Of a stretch of DNA of 64,000 bases, positions 16,784 through 25,417 are shown piece by piece (within the stretch, counting starts at the first letter, position 1; every line of letters starts with the position of its first letter). The position numbers and the translations under genes are program-made. The DNA comes from Streptomyces scabichelini (GTDB taxonomy: Bacteria > Actinomycetota > Actinomycetes > Streptomycetales > Streptomycetaceae). Below the pieces are notes generated by a model. That model was given only the letters and a program-made list of their open reading frames with translations, was not told where the DNA came from and ran no database searches. The stretch spans positions 23,978 to 87,977 of the forward strand of contig NZ_JAAKZY010000014.1 of assembly GCF_011045015.1 (NCBI RefSeq), in the 5' to 3' direction.

Positions 16784-17368
16784 ATGGTCGAGACAGCCGG
16801 GGCCCTGCGGACGGTCGCGCACAACGTGCGGGCGGCCCGCACCCGGGCCGGCCTGTCCCTGGAGGAACTCAGCAGACGCTCCCAGGTCAGCAAGGGAGCC
16901 CTGGTCGCCCTGGAGAAAGCCCAGGGCAACCCCAACCTGACCACCCTGGTCCGACTGGCCGACACCCTCGGCATCTCGGTCTCCGACCTGATGCAGGGAC
17001 CGCCCGAAGGCCGCGTCCGCGTCGTGGCCGCCGACGCCGTGGCACCGCTGTGGACCGGAGAACGGGGGAGTGAGGCCCGGCTCATGCTGACCACCTCGGG
17101 CCCGGCCCCTGTCGAGGTCTGGCGCTGGCAACTGGAGCCGGGCGAGGAATACCCCAGCCACCCCCACCAGGCCGGCGTCGTGGAAACCGTCAGCGTCACC
17201 TCCGGCCGGATGACCCTGGTCGTCGACGGCACCGAGCACACCCTGGAAGCCGGACAGACCGCCACCTTCGACGGCGACACCCCGCACACCTACCGCGGCT
17301 CGGGCACCGAAACCTGCCACCTGATCATGACGGTCCACCTGCCGCCAGGTCCCGCTCCCACAACCTGA
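16784..17368 (+). CDS. XRE-family regulator with C-terminal cupin domain
   Basis: 194 residues. Residues 7-62 are an XRE HTH (VRAARTRAGLSLEELSRRS, then QVSKGALVALEKAQGNP) and residues 105-185 a cupin (GEEYPSHPHQAGVVETVSVT, then GDTPHTYRGSG), the usual layout of small-molecule-responsive repressors. I chose ATG 16784 with GGAG six bases upstream over an in-frame GTG at 16754. It is divergent from the EamA-PaiB-B3/B4 operon and most likely controls it and itself through the phased repeats; the cupin ligand is unknown. Confidence 0.9.
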   Translation: MVETAGALRTVAHNVRAARTRAGLSLEELSRRSQVSKGALVALEKAQGNPNLTTLVRLADTLGISVSDLMQGPPEGRVRVVAADAVAPLWTGERGSEARLMLTTSGPAPVEVWRWQLEPGEEYPSHPHQAGVVETVSVTSGRMTLVVDGTEHTLEAGQTATFDGDTPHTYRGSGTETCHLIMTVHLPPGPAPTT

Positions 17369-17521
17369 CCCCCTCGGAATCAACAGGCCGCTGAAAGGCC
17401 ATAGTTGGGCGAGATACCCGGGTCGGACTCAGCACGCGTCCGGGAATCCCACAAACTCGCCCGCACGTTCCCCGCAACACACACGCACCTCACCCAAGCC
17501 ATGCATGGAGGAGCCGGATAC

Positions 17522-18688
17522 ATGGTGACCCGCATACTCGTCATCGGCGGCGGGATCGCCGGTACTACGACGGCCCTGGCCCTGCACAAGGCCGGCTTCG
17601 ACGTCTCCGTGTACGAGGCCCACCCCGACTCGGCCGAGGACATCGGCGCCTTCCTCACGCTTGCGAGCAACGGCATGCGAGCCCTGGCGCAGATCGACGC
17701 GTCCGCCGCGGTCACCGCGGCCGGTTTCCCGCTGACCTCGATGCGCCTCCTCGACGGCGCGGGCACCGAAGTCGCGCGGAGGCCGCTCGGCGAGGCCGAC
17801 AACCCCGTTCTGCGGTTCCGGTGCCTGCGACGCGGCGAACTCAACGCCGCCCTGCAGACCGAGGCCGCCCGCCGGGGCATCGGCATCCGGCACGGCGCCT
17901 CGCTGGCGTCCGTCGAGGACGGCCCCGACCACGTCACCGCACACTTCACCGACGGCAGCACTGCGACCGGCGACCTGCTCATCGGCGCCGACGGCCTGAA
18001 CTCCACCGTCCGCCGGGCGTTCGCCCCGGCCGCACAACCGCGCCACGCGGGCGAGTACGTGTTCTACGGCTACACCACCGGCGCCACTCCGGCCGAGGAG
18101 TCCGACGACGAGCGCTTCACCATGGTGCGCGGAAGTGCGGCCTCCTTCGGTCACGCGGTGTCGCCCGGCGGGCAGACGTACTGGTTCGCACGCGTGGCCG
18201 GAGGACCCCTGTCCGCCGACGAGATCGCACACGGCACGCCTGCCCGATGGCGCGACCTGCTGCTGCCGCTCCTGCGCGAAGACGCCACCCCGGCCGCCGC
18301 CATCGTCGCCGCGACCACCGACGACATCCTGGTCACCAACGCCACCGAGATGCCGCCCGGAGGACCCTGGCGTTCGGAGCGGATGCTGCTCGTCGGCGAC
18401 GCCGCCCACGCGGCATCCCCGGCAACCGGGCAAGGGGCCTCGATGGCGATGGAAGACGCCGTCATCCTCGCCAAAGCCCTCCGCGACACCCCCGACACCG
18501 ACACCGCGCTGTCCGTCTATGAGACGCTCCGCCGCCCGCGTGTGGAACACAACACCACCGTCAGCGGAAACATCTCCCGGGGCGTCCACACACCGTCCCG
18601 CCCCGGTCAAGCGCCTGCGGCGCGGCCCGGGGACGAGGAACTGGCGCGGCTGCTGGAGTGGAACTCCACCATCGGACTCAATGCCTGA
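17522..18688 (+). CDS. FAD-dependent monooxygenase (TetX/PHBH-like)
   Basis: 388 residues. The FAD-binding GxGxxG is ILVIGGGIAGTTTALALHKA at residues 4-23, the second FAD motif GDLLIGADGLNSTVRRAF lies near residue 155 and the third, LLVGDAAHAASPATGQGASM, near residue 290. This is a class A flavin hydroxylase layout. ATG 17522 is preferred because the Rossmann motif then starts at residue 4; ATG 17501 is an alternative. No partner genes are adjacent, so the substrate (aromatic compound or antibiotic) is unknown. Confidence 0.88.
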   Translation: MVTRILVIGGGIAGTTTALALHKAGFDVSVYEAHPDSAEDIGAFLTLASNGMRALAQIDASAAVTAAGFPLTSMRLLDGAGTEVARRPLGEADNPVLRFRCLRRGELNAALQTEAARRGIGIRHGASLASVEDGPDHVTAHFTDGSTATGDLLIGADGLNSTVRRAFAPAAQPRHAGEYVFYGYTTGATPAEESDDERFTMVRGSAASFGHAVSPGGQTYWFARVAGGPLSADEIAHGTPARWRDLLLPLLREDATPAAAIVAATTDDILVTNATEMPPGGPWRSERMLLVGDAAHAASPATGQGASMAMEDAVILAKALRDTPDTDTALSVYETLRRPRVEHNTTVSGNISRGVHTPSRPGQAPAARPGDEELARLLEWNSTIGLNA

Positions 18689-18769
18689 GACGACCGCTGC
18701 CAGCATCTGTGCCTTCGGATGGGCGGGGTGGAGTGCCTGAGCGGACTTGCCGAAGTCCTGTGCGGTTCC

Positions 18770-18805
18770 GCGCCCCTAAGGAGGCCGCAGGCCTCTTTGG
18801 GGCGC
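18770..18805. terminator. Hairpin between convergent genes, part of a dispersed repeat
   Basis: GCGCCCC (18770-18776) pairs with GGGGCGC (18799-18805), with an inner GGAGGCC/GGCCTC stem, between the monooxygenase stop and the ArsR stop. The adjoining sequence through about 18830 is the reverse complement of 44735-44760, so this is a copy of an intergenic element found twice in the window. A termination role is inferred. Confidence 0.6.
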
Positions 18806-18880
18806 GGGGAACTGCGCGACCAGCCACGAACGGCCCGCAGCCGTCGAACCGCCTGTCGAACCGCACCCCCAGCGGAGCGC

Positions 18881-19243
18881 CTAGCTCGAATCCTGCTCCG
18901 CCGCCTCCGCTTCCTCGGCCACGCGCTTGATGGTCGCCAACCGCCGGTCCCAGTCGGCCGCGAGCGAGGCCATCCACCGCGCTGTCGCGTCCAGCGCCGC
19001 CGGCCGCACCGCGTACCGCACCTCGCGTCCGACCCGGCTGCCGGAGACCAGCCCGGCGGCGTCCAGCACGGCCAGGTGCTTGACCACCGCCTGCCGTGAG
19101 ACGGGCAGTTGTGCGGCGAGCGTGGTCGCGGTGGCCTCGCCCTGGGCGGCGAGTTGATCGAGCAACTGACGTCGCGTCGGGTCGGCCAGCGCTCCGAGGA
19201 CGCTGTCGACCGCCGCGACGCCGCCGCGAGCTTCGTCGGTCAC
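18881..19243 (-). CDS. ArsR-family HTH regulator
   Basis: 120 residues. The winged helix spans residues 12-85 with ALADPTRRQLLDQLAAQGEA and the recognition region LPVSRQAVVKHLAVLDAAGL, then VGREVRYAVRP as the wing. No cysteine metal site is visible, so it is not a classical arsenic sensor. The start overlaps the stop of the SRPBCC gene (ATGA, 19240-19243), so the SRPBCC gene is first in the operon. ArsR-SRPBCC pairs are common in actinomycetes; the signal is unknown. Confidence 0.9.
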   Translation of the reverse strand: MTDEARGGVAAVDSVLGALADPTRRQLLDQLAAQGEATATTLAAQLPVSRQAVVKHLAVLDAAGLVSGSRVGREVRYAVRPAALDATARWMASLAADWDRRLATIKRVAEEAEAAEQDSS

Positions 19244-19686
19244 TCGGCGGGCTGTTCGGCGCGCGACTTGAGCGCGTCGAGCTCCAGGGGCCAGCCTTCG
19301 CTGTGGTCCTTGAAGTTCTGGCTGCGCAGCTCCTCGGAGCCGGCCAGCGCCGCGAACCCGCTCTCGACCACCTGCAGCCGGGTCTGGTCGCCTTCCTGCG
19401 TCAACGTGAACTCCACGAGGGTGCTGTTGTCCTCGCGCAGCTCTTCTCCCGGGAACGCGCTGGTCCAGCGGTACGCCAGATACGTCGGAGGCTGAACCTT
19501 CTCCACGCGCACCGGGAAGTCGCCGTGCTCGGAGTTCTTCGCCACCATCGATTCGCCTTCCCTTGCCACCGTGCCGGGCAGGCTCGCCTTGTCGGCCACC
19601 CAGAACCCGGGCTGGGCCACCAGCGACCAGACCCGCTCAAGGGGTGCCGCGATCAGAGTCTCGCGTTCAATCCGGTCCTCGTTCAT
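19240..19686 (-). CDS. SRPBCC/AHSA1-domain protein
   Basis: 148 residues. The Bet v1-like fold signature appears in IERETLIAAPLERVWSLVAQ (residues 5-24), YLAYRWTSAFPGEE and a long C-terminal helix. Such proteins bind hydrophobic ligands or act as Hsp90 activator-like domains. The ATG lies 89 bp downstream of the second LacI gene's stop, and the stop overlaps the ArsR start, giving a two-gene operon. The ligand cannot be read from sequence. Confidence 0.88.
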   Translation of the reverse strand: MNEDRIERETLIAAPLERVWSLVAQPGFWVADKASLPGTVAREGESMVAKNSEHGDFPVRVEKVQPPTYLAYRWTSAFPGEELREDNSTLVEFTLTQEGDQTRLQVVESGFAALAGSEELRSQNFKDHSEGWPLELDALKSRAEQPAE

Positions 19687-19775
19687 GAGATGACTCCTTT
19701 ATCGCCTTCATCGCCGTCGTCGCTTGCAACTCCAGAGTTGCACATCGATTCCCGACGTGCAACCCCAGGGTTGCG

Positions 19776-20822
19776 CTATGCCTCGGCCGGCACCGCCGAC
19801 TCCGGCGGCATGTTGTACGGGGTGACGACCTGGATGGCGGACGGCAGCGCGGGAGCCGTGTCGGCGGGCAGGGCACCCTGGGCCCGCATGATGACCCGGC
19901 AGGCGCGGCGCATGTCCTGACGCAGGTCGTGGTGGAGTACGGCGGACAGCCGCCCCGCCCGCAGCAGCCGCGCGTTGTCGTGGTCCAGGTCATGGGCGAT
20001 GAAGACCTCGCACGGCCGGTTCAACGCGTCGAAGGCGTCGAGCGTGGCGACGTTCCCGCCACCGATCGAGTAGACCGCCTTGATACCGGGGTCGTCCCGG
20101 AGCGCGGCCAGCACCAGGTCGTACTGGGTGGCGTCAAGGCCGTCGCTGTCCGTGACCTCGACCAGGCGCCGTACGGGATGCCGGGCGCGTATCGCGGCGC
20201 GGAAACCCATCTCGCGTTCCTCCTCGCCCCGGAAGAAACCCCGGCTGACGGTGGTCAGGACGTGCCCCGGCCGGTCGCCCAGCCACTGGCCCAGAAGATA
20301 CGCAGCGGTGGCGCCCGCCGCCCGGTTGTCGATGCCGACGTAGGCGAGCCGCGTGCTCGCGGGCAGATCGGTCACCAGGGTCACGACCGGGATGCCCGCC
20401 GCCTCGAGCCGGCCGACCGCGGCGGTGACCTCGGGGACGTCCGGGGCCTTCAGGATCACGCCCTGCGAACCGCGCCGGGCGATCCGGTCCAGGGTGCCGA
20501 CCAGTTCCCCGACCGGGCCCCTCTCGCGGAACCGGAACCGGGAGCGCAGCACGGCAGGGTGCAGGGACGGCAGCTCGGCCTCCAGAGCGGCGCGTACGGC
20601 GGTGGTGAAGCGCTCCGGCGCCTGCATCACTATGTCGATCATGAAGGTACGGCCGACGAGCCGGACCTGCGTGCGCTGCCGGTCCAGGTCGGCTATCGCC
20701 CGCCGCACCTCCTGCGCGGTGCTCTCCCGCACACCGCCCCGGCCGTTGAGGACCCGGTCGACCGTGGCCTCGCTCAGGCCCGCCTGACGTGCGATCTCCC
20801 GGACGGGAAAGGGGTGGCCCAT
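19776..20822 (-). CDS. LacI-family regulator, divergent from the oxidoreductase operon
   Basis: 348 residues. The HTH is at residues 7-30 (VREIARQAGLSEATVDRVLN) and the effector domain resembles type I periplasmic binding proteins (VYSIGGGNVATLDAFDALN, IAHDLDHDNARLLRAG). AAGGAG precedes the ATG. It faces the PhyH operon across 107 bp holding a 9-bp repeat pair, so it probably controls that operon and itself. A cyclitol or sugar-acid effector would suit the neighbouring genes but is unproven. Confidence 0.92.
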   Translation of the reverse strand: MGHPFPVREIARQAGLSEATVDRVLNGRGGVRESTAQEVRRAIADLDRQRTQVRLVGRTFMIDIVMQAPERFTTAVRAALEAELPSLHPAVLRSRFRFRERGPVGELVGTLDRIARRGSQGVILKAPDVPEVTAAVGRLEAAGIPVVTLVTDLPASTRLAYVGIDNRAAGATAAYLLGQWLGDRPGHVLTTVSRGFFRGEEEREMGFRAAIRARHPVRRLVEVTDSDGLDATQYDLVLAALRDDPGIKAVYSIGGGNVATLDAFDALNRPCEVFIAHDLDHDNARLLRAGRLSAVLHHDLRQDMRRACRVIMRAQGALPADTAPALPSAIQVVTPYNMPPESAVPAEA

Positions 20823-20835
20823 GCGCCGGCTCCTT

Positions 20836-20891
20836 GAGGGGTTTTTGATGGGTTGCTGCTGGTTGTTCGAGGGGTTTGTACTGACAAGAAT
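20836..20891. promoter_or_regulatory. Candidate promoter and repeat operator for the PhyH operon
   Basis: GAGGGGTTT occurs at 20836-20844 and 20869-20877, 33 bp apart (about three helical turns). A possible plus-strand promoter is TTGTTC at 20863-20868, a 17-bp spacer and AAGAAT at 20886-20891, so the second repeat lies in the spacer. A CAGCGCTG palindrome at 20894-20901 is another LacI-like candidate. All of this is pattern-based. Confidence 0.4.
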
Positions 20892-20929
20892 GACAGCGCT
20901 GCGTCGCTCCGTGACCCGAAGGGACGGCG

Positions 20930-22087
20930 ATGTCCTTCACCTCCGTACACTCCCGTGCCTGGCTGTCCGAGCAGGACTGCGACCTGGACGCCTTCCGCGC
21001 CCTCGTCGAGCAGGGGACCGACCCCACCGACTACCCGCAGGCCTCCGCCATCCAGCGGAACGTGCCGGTCTACGACGCCGAACAGGTCGAGCCCGACCGC
21101 GAGTTCCAGGCCGAGCTGGTGCACGCACTCGCCGAGGGGCCGGGCATCGTGGTCTTCCGCGGCGCCTTTGCGGACCCGGAGGTCGTCGACCGGGCCACCG
21201 CCGTCTTCGACGCCCTGATCGCCGAGCAGCGTGCCGCGGGCGCGACCGCCGGCGATCACTTCGCCAAGCCGGGCGCCAACGACCGGGTGTGGAACGCGCT
21301 GGAGAAGGCCGCCCTGTACGACGTGGAGGCGTTCGCCGACTACTACGCCAACGACGTCCTCGCCCTGGTGTCATCGGCCTGGCTCGGCCCCGGCTACCAG
21401 GTCACCTCCCAGATCAACGTGGTCAACCCGGGCGGCGCCGCCCAGACCGCGCACCGCGACTACCACCTCGGCTTCCTCTCCGACGAGACCGCGGCCGCCT
21501 ACCCGGCGCACGTCCACCGACTCTCACCCGTACTCACCCTCCAGGGCGCGGTCGCCCACTGCGACATGCCCGTCGAGTCCGGCCCGACGATGTACCTGCC
21601 GCATTCACAGAAGTACGAGCCCGGCTACCTGGCCTGGCGACTGCCGGAGTTCCGGGCCTACTTCGAGGCACGTCACGTCCAGCTCCCGCTCGCCAAGGGC
21701 GACGCGGTCTTCTTCAACCCCGCCCTCTTCCACGCCGCCGGGCACAACCGCTCGGCGGACATCCGCCGCATGGCCAATCTGCTCCAGATCTCCTCGGCCT
21801 TCGGCCGGGCGATGGAGACCGTCGACCGCGAGGCCGTGGCGAACGCCGTCTACCCGGTCCTGCTGAAGCGCAAGGCCGAGGGCGTACGCCAGGAGTGGCT
21901 GGACTCGGTGATCGCGGCCTGCGCCGAGGGCTACCCCTTCCCGACGAACCTGGACTCCGACCCGCCTGTCGACGGACTGGCCCCGCCCTCCCAGGCGGAC
22001 CTCGTCCGGCGCGCCCTCGGCGAGGACTGGCCCCCGGGACGCCTGCGGAGCGCACTGCGGGCCGCCACCGAGCGCCGCGAGACCTGA
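20930..22087 (+). CDS. Phytanoyl-CoA dioxygenase (PhyH) family Fe(II)/2-oxoglutarate oxygenase
   Basis: 385 residues. The facial triad is readable as H175 and D177 in QTAHRDYHLGF and H268 in FNPALFHAAGHNRS, with arginines after it that would bind 2-oxoglutarate. Family members hydroxylate small molecules and are not limited to acyl-CoA. It is the first gene of a five-gene plus-strand set (PhyH, SDR, MocA, FAD enzyme, MocA) divergent from LacI, with the SDR 21 bp downstream. This points to oxidation of a sugar- or cyclitol-like substrate. Confidence 0.88.
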   Translation: MSFTSVHSRAWLSEQDCDLDAFRALVEQGTDPTDYPQASAIQRNVPVYDAEQVEPDREFQAELVHALAEGPGIVVFRGAFADPEVVDRATAVFDALIAEQRAAGATAGDHFAKPGANDRVWNALEKAALYDVEAFADYYANDVLALVSSAWLGPGYQVTSQINVVNPGGAAQTAHRDYHLGFLSDETAAAYPAHVHRLSPVLTLQGAVAHCDMPVESGPTMYLPHSQKYEPGYLAWRLPEFRAYFEARHVQLPLAKGDAVFFNPALFHAAGHNRSADIRRMANLLQISSAFGRAMETVDREAVANAVYPVLLKRKAEGVRQEWLDSVIAACAEGYPFPTNLDSDPPVDGLAPPSQADLVRRALGEDWPPGRLRSALRAATERRET

Positions 22088-22108
22088 GGAAGAGGAACGA
22101 GAGAGCAC

Positions 22109-22885
22109 ATGGGACTTCTTGAGGACAAGGTCGTCCTCGTCAACGGCGGCACCCAGGGTGTCGGCGCGGCCGTCGCCCGGGCCGCCGCCCGCGAGGGCGC
22201 GACCGTGGCCGTCACGGGGCGCCGCCCCGAACCCGGCGAGGCACTGGTCACGGAACTGACCGAAGCCGGGGCCAAGGCCATGTACGTACGGGCCGACCTC
22301 GCCGACGCGCAGCAGGCGCGGGGGAGCGTGGCCCGGGTGATCGAGGCGTACGGCCGGGTCGACTGCCTGGTCAACTCCGCCGGGCTCACCTCCCGCGGAA
22401 CACTGCTCGACACCACACCCGAGCTGTTCGACGCGCACATCGCGATCAACCTCAAGGGCCCCTTCTTCGCCATGCAGGCCGCCGTCGCCGACATGGTGGC
22501 GCGCAAGGCGCCCGGCACGATCGTCAACATCATCACCTCGTCCGAGCACGGCGGGCAGCCCTTCCTGGCCCCGTACGTCGCGGCCAAGGCCGGACTGGCG
22601 GGGCTGACGCGCAACGCCGCGCACGCCCACCGCTGGGACCGGATCAGGATCAACGGCCTGAACATCGGCTGGACCGCGACCGAGGGCGAGGACGCCACCC
22701 AGCGCACCTTCCACGGCGCGGGCGACGACTGGCGCGAACGGGCCGCAGAGCGGCTGCCCATGGGCAAGCTCGGCCGGCCCGACGAGATAGCCGACTTCGT
22801 CGTCCTTCTCCTCTCCGACCGCAGCGGTGTCGTCACCGGCTCGGTCATCGACTGGGACCAGAACGTCCTCGGCGGACTCGACTGA
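22109..22885 (+). CDS. SDR-family oxidoreductase
   Basis: 258 residues. The cofactor motif is VLVNGGTQGVGAAVARAAAR (residues 10-29), slightly unusual in reading NGGTQGVG for TGxxxGxG. The catalytic YVAAKAGL is near residue 155 with serines in NIITSSEHG. The C-terminus (SVIDWDQNVLGGLD) is normal. GTGTGG-type NADP features are absent and the cofactor preference is unclear. It sits between PhyH and a Gfo/Idh/MocA gene and should oxidise or reduce a ring or sugar hydroxyl in the same pathway. Confidence 0.87.
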   Translation: MGLLEDKVVLVNGGTQGVGAAVARAAAREGATVAVTGRRPEPGEALVTELTEAGAKAMYVRADLADAQQARGSVARVIEAYGRVDCLVNSAGLTSRGTLLDTTPELFDAHIAINLKGPFFAMQAAVADMVARKAPGTIVNIITSSEHGGQPFLAPYVAAKAGLAGLTRNAAHAHRWDRIRINGLNIGWTATEGEDATQRTFHGAGDDWRERAAERLPMGKLGRPDEIADFVVLLLSDRSGVVTGSVIDWDQNVLGGLD

Positions 22886-22939
22886 CACAGCCGGGCAGCC
22901 GGAGCACATCCGCACACCCCACCAAGGAGCAGCACCACC

Positions 22940-23944
22940 ATGCGTATCGGCATCCTCGGCCTCGGCCGCATCGGCGCGTTCCACGCCGAGACCCTCTCCC
23001 GGCTCGACGTGGTCGAGTCCCTCGTCGTCGCGGACCCGTTCGCGAATGCCGTCACGGCCGCCGTCGAGCGCTTCGGCGCCGAAGCAGTCGGCTCACCGGA
23101 GGCCGTGCTGGCCGCCGGCGTGGACGGTGTGGTGATCGCCGCCGCCACCGACGCCCATCCCGGACTGATCCGGGCCGCCGTCGAGGCGGGCGTGCCGGTC
23201 TTCTGCGAGAAGCCCGTCGCCCGCGCGATGAAGGAGGGCGTCGAAGTGCTGCACGCGGTGCGGGACAGCGGCGTCGAGATCCAGATCGGCTACAACCGGC
23301 GCTTCGACGCCGGGTTCGTGGCCGCCCGTTCCGCCGTCCAGAGCGGTGAACTCGGCCCGCTGCACACCGTACGGTCCACCACCCTGGACCCGGCGCCGCC
23401 CCCGGCCACGTACATCGCCGCCTCCGGAGGCATCTTCCGCGACTGCTCCGTGCACGACTTCGACATCATCCGCTGGGTGACCGGCCGCGAGGTGACCGAG
23501 GTGTACGCCGTCGGCGGCAACCGGGGCGCCGACTACATCAAGGAGGCGGGCGACGCCGACACCACCGGCGCGATCCTCACCCTCGACGACGGGACGATCG
23601 CGGTGGTGTCCAACTCCCGCCACAACGCCCGCGGTTACGACGTCCGCATGGAGATCCACGGTTTCCAGGACTCCATCGCGGTCGGCCTGGAGGACAAGCT
23701 GCCGCTGCGCTCCGTGGAGCCCGGCGTCACGTTCCCCGCCGGGACGCCGCACGACTTCTTCATGGACCGCTTCACCGACGCCTACCGGGCCGAACTCGAC
23801 GCGTTCACCGAGGTCGTCGCAGGCCGACGGACCTCGCCGTGCACGGTGGCCGACGCGTTGGAGGCGGGCTGGATCGCCGAGGCCTGCACGCTGTCGCTGC
23901 ACGAGCACCGGCCGGTGACGATCGCCGAGGTCCGCGCCGGCTGA
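22940..23944 (+). CDS. Gfo/Idh/MocA oxidoreductase, inositol 2-dehydrogenase-like
   Basis: 334 residues. The N-terminal Rossmann motif is GILGLGRIGAFHAETLSRL, the substrate lysine is in FCEKPVARAM near residue 95, and GGIFRDCSVHDFDIIRWVTG with its histidine closely resembles myo-inositol 2-dehydrogenases. It oxidises a cyclitol or sugar hydroxyl with NAD. It is separate from the canonical iolG at 26521, which suggests a second stereoisomer such as scyllo- or D-chiro-inositol; that is inference. An AAGGAG ribosome site precedes the start. Confidence 0.88.
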   Translation: MRIGILGLGRIGAFHAETLSRLDVVESLVVADPFANAVTAAVERFGAEAVGSPEAVLAAGVDGVVIAAATDAHPGLIRAAVEAGVPVFCEKPVARAMKEGVEVLHAVRDSGVEIQIGYNRRFDAGFVAARSAVQSGELGPLHTVRSTTLDPAPPPATYIAASGGIFRDCSVHDFDIIRWVTGREVTEVYAVGGNRGADYIKEAGDADTTGAILTLDDGTIAVVSNSRHNARGYDVRMEIHGFQDSIAVGLEDKLPLRSVEPGVTFPAGTPHDFFMDRFTDAYRAELDAFTEVVAGRRTSPCTVADALEAGWIAEACTLSLHEHRPVTIAEVRAG

Positions 23945-24088
23945 GGCGCCCCGGAGGCGCAGCAATGTAGACGCCGCCCGGGACACAGGTGTGTGAACAC
24001 CACAGCTCCCGTATCCGTTTACGGCCGTGTGATCTCTCCGTACGACCATGAGAGCCCTTCACGTCCGACCGATCGAGGAGCGACGACC

Positions 24089-25417
24089 ATGCACGACTTA
24101 CCCGACACCGCCGGACCCCGGAGCGTGGTCGTCATCGGCGGGGGACCGGGCGGTCTGGCGGCTGCCCGTGAACTGGAGCGTGCCGGGCACCGGGTGACCG
24201 TCCTGGAGGAGCAGGACACGGTGGCCGGGAAGTGCCAGAGCGTTCACGTCGACGGCCGGGCCTACGACCTCGGCGGCCATATATGCACCAGCCGGTATGC
24301 GCGGGTCGCGGAGTTGGTGACCGAGCTGGACGTGGAGACGGAACGCACCACCCGCTACCGCGTCCTCGACGTCGCCGCACGCACCCCGGGCCGCCAGTCC
24401 ATGGCCTTCCTGCTCGACGGCGCCCTCCCGCGCTACCAGGCGCTGCGCGAGCGGGAGTTCCCGCGCATCGCCGAACCCGGGCTCGCCCACTCCGCGCGGG
24501 CGCTCGCCGCTCCCGTCACCGAGTGGCTCGCCCGGCACGGCCTTCAGTCCATGGCCGAGTCGTTCGGCACCGGATACACGGCGGCCGGATACGGCTATCT
24601 CGACGACGACGTGCCCGCGCTGTACTTCGTGAAGTACGCGGAGATGACCGGGCTGTTGTCCTCCCACAGACCCGAACTGCTCGGGTACGCAGGCGATTTC
24701 ACCGTCGTGGGCGGTTTCGCCTCGCTGTGGCGCCGGGTCGCCGACGAGCTGAAGGACGTACGGTGCGCCGTGCGCGTGGAGTCGGTCGAGCGGCACGCGG
24801 GCGGAGTGCGGGTCGCTACCGACTCCGGCCCGGTGGAGGCGGACGACCTGGTGCTCGCCGTCGCCCTGGACCGGATCCTGCCGGTCCTGGACGCCACCGA
24901 GGAGGAGCGCGACCTCGCCGCGCGGATCCGCTGCAACGCCTACCACACCACCCTCGCCTCCGCGTCCGGCCTGCCGGAGAACGCCTTCTACTTCCTCGAC
25001 CGCCACACCGCGACCCGCGAGGCGAGGGGCCACTGCGTCTCGTACCACCACCGTTACCCGGGCAGCGATGTGCGCACCTTCTACTCCTACGGCCGCCCCG
25101 AGGACGTCCCCGCGCTGCTGCGGGACGACGTCGCGGCGCTCGGGGGGCGGCTGCGGGAGGTGCATCTGCGGCGCCAGTGGGCGTTCATGCCGCACTTCGG
25201 CAGCGACGACCTCGCCGGCGGCGCCCTTGACCGCCTCGACGCGCTGCAGGGCCGGGCCCGCACCTACTACGTCGGCGGCCTGCCCGCCTTCGAACTCGTC
25301 GAGTGCGCCGTGGCCCACGCCCAGGACCTCGCCCGCCGGCATTTCCCGGCTGTGGACGGCGGGGCGACACTGCAGGAAGATCGTCCTGTCACGATCGAGG
25401 AGGAACAGCAGGCATGA
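24089..25417 (+). CDS. FAD/NAD(P)-binding flavin amine-oxidase-like protein
   Basis: 442 residues. The dinucleotide fold is SVVVIGGGPGGLAAARELER at residues 12-31, followed by AGKCQSVHVDGRAYDLGGHI, the usual region of FAD amine oxidase/desaturase-like proteins. The C-terminus has TYYVGGLPAFELVECAVAHA for flavin closure. GAGGAG precedes ATG 24089; an upstream in-frame start at 23993 would add residues before the fold and is rejected. The stop overlaps the next MocA gene. Substrate unknown; its presence among cyclitol-type dehydrogenases is unusual. Confidence 0.82.
   Translation: MHDLPDTAGPRSVVVIGGGPGGLAAARELERAGHRVTVLEEQDTVAGKCQSVHVDGRAYDLGGHICTSRYARVAELVTELDVETERTTRYRVLDVAARTPGRQSMAFLLDGALPRYQALREREFPRIAEPGLAHSARALAAPVTEWLARHGLQSMAESFGTGYTAAGYGYLDDDVPALYFVKYAEMTGLLSSHRPELLGYAGDFTVVGGFASLWRRVADELKDVRCAVRVESVERHAGGVRVATDSGPVEADDLVLAVALDRILPVLDATEEERDLAARIRCNAYHTTLASASGLPENAFYFLDRHTATREARGHCVSYHHRYPGSDVRTFYSYGRPEDVPALLRDDVAALGGRLREVHLRRQWAFMPHFGSDDLAGGALDRLDALQGRARTYYVGGLPAFELVECAVAHAQDLARRHFPAVDGGATLQEDRPVTIEEEQQA

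Noticed and set aside
23993..24088. Upstream start for the FAD protein
   Set aside because: ATG 24089 has a GAGGAG site and places the dinucleotide fold near residue 12.
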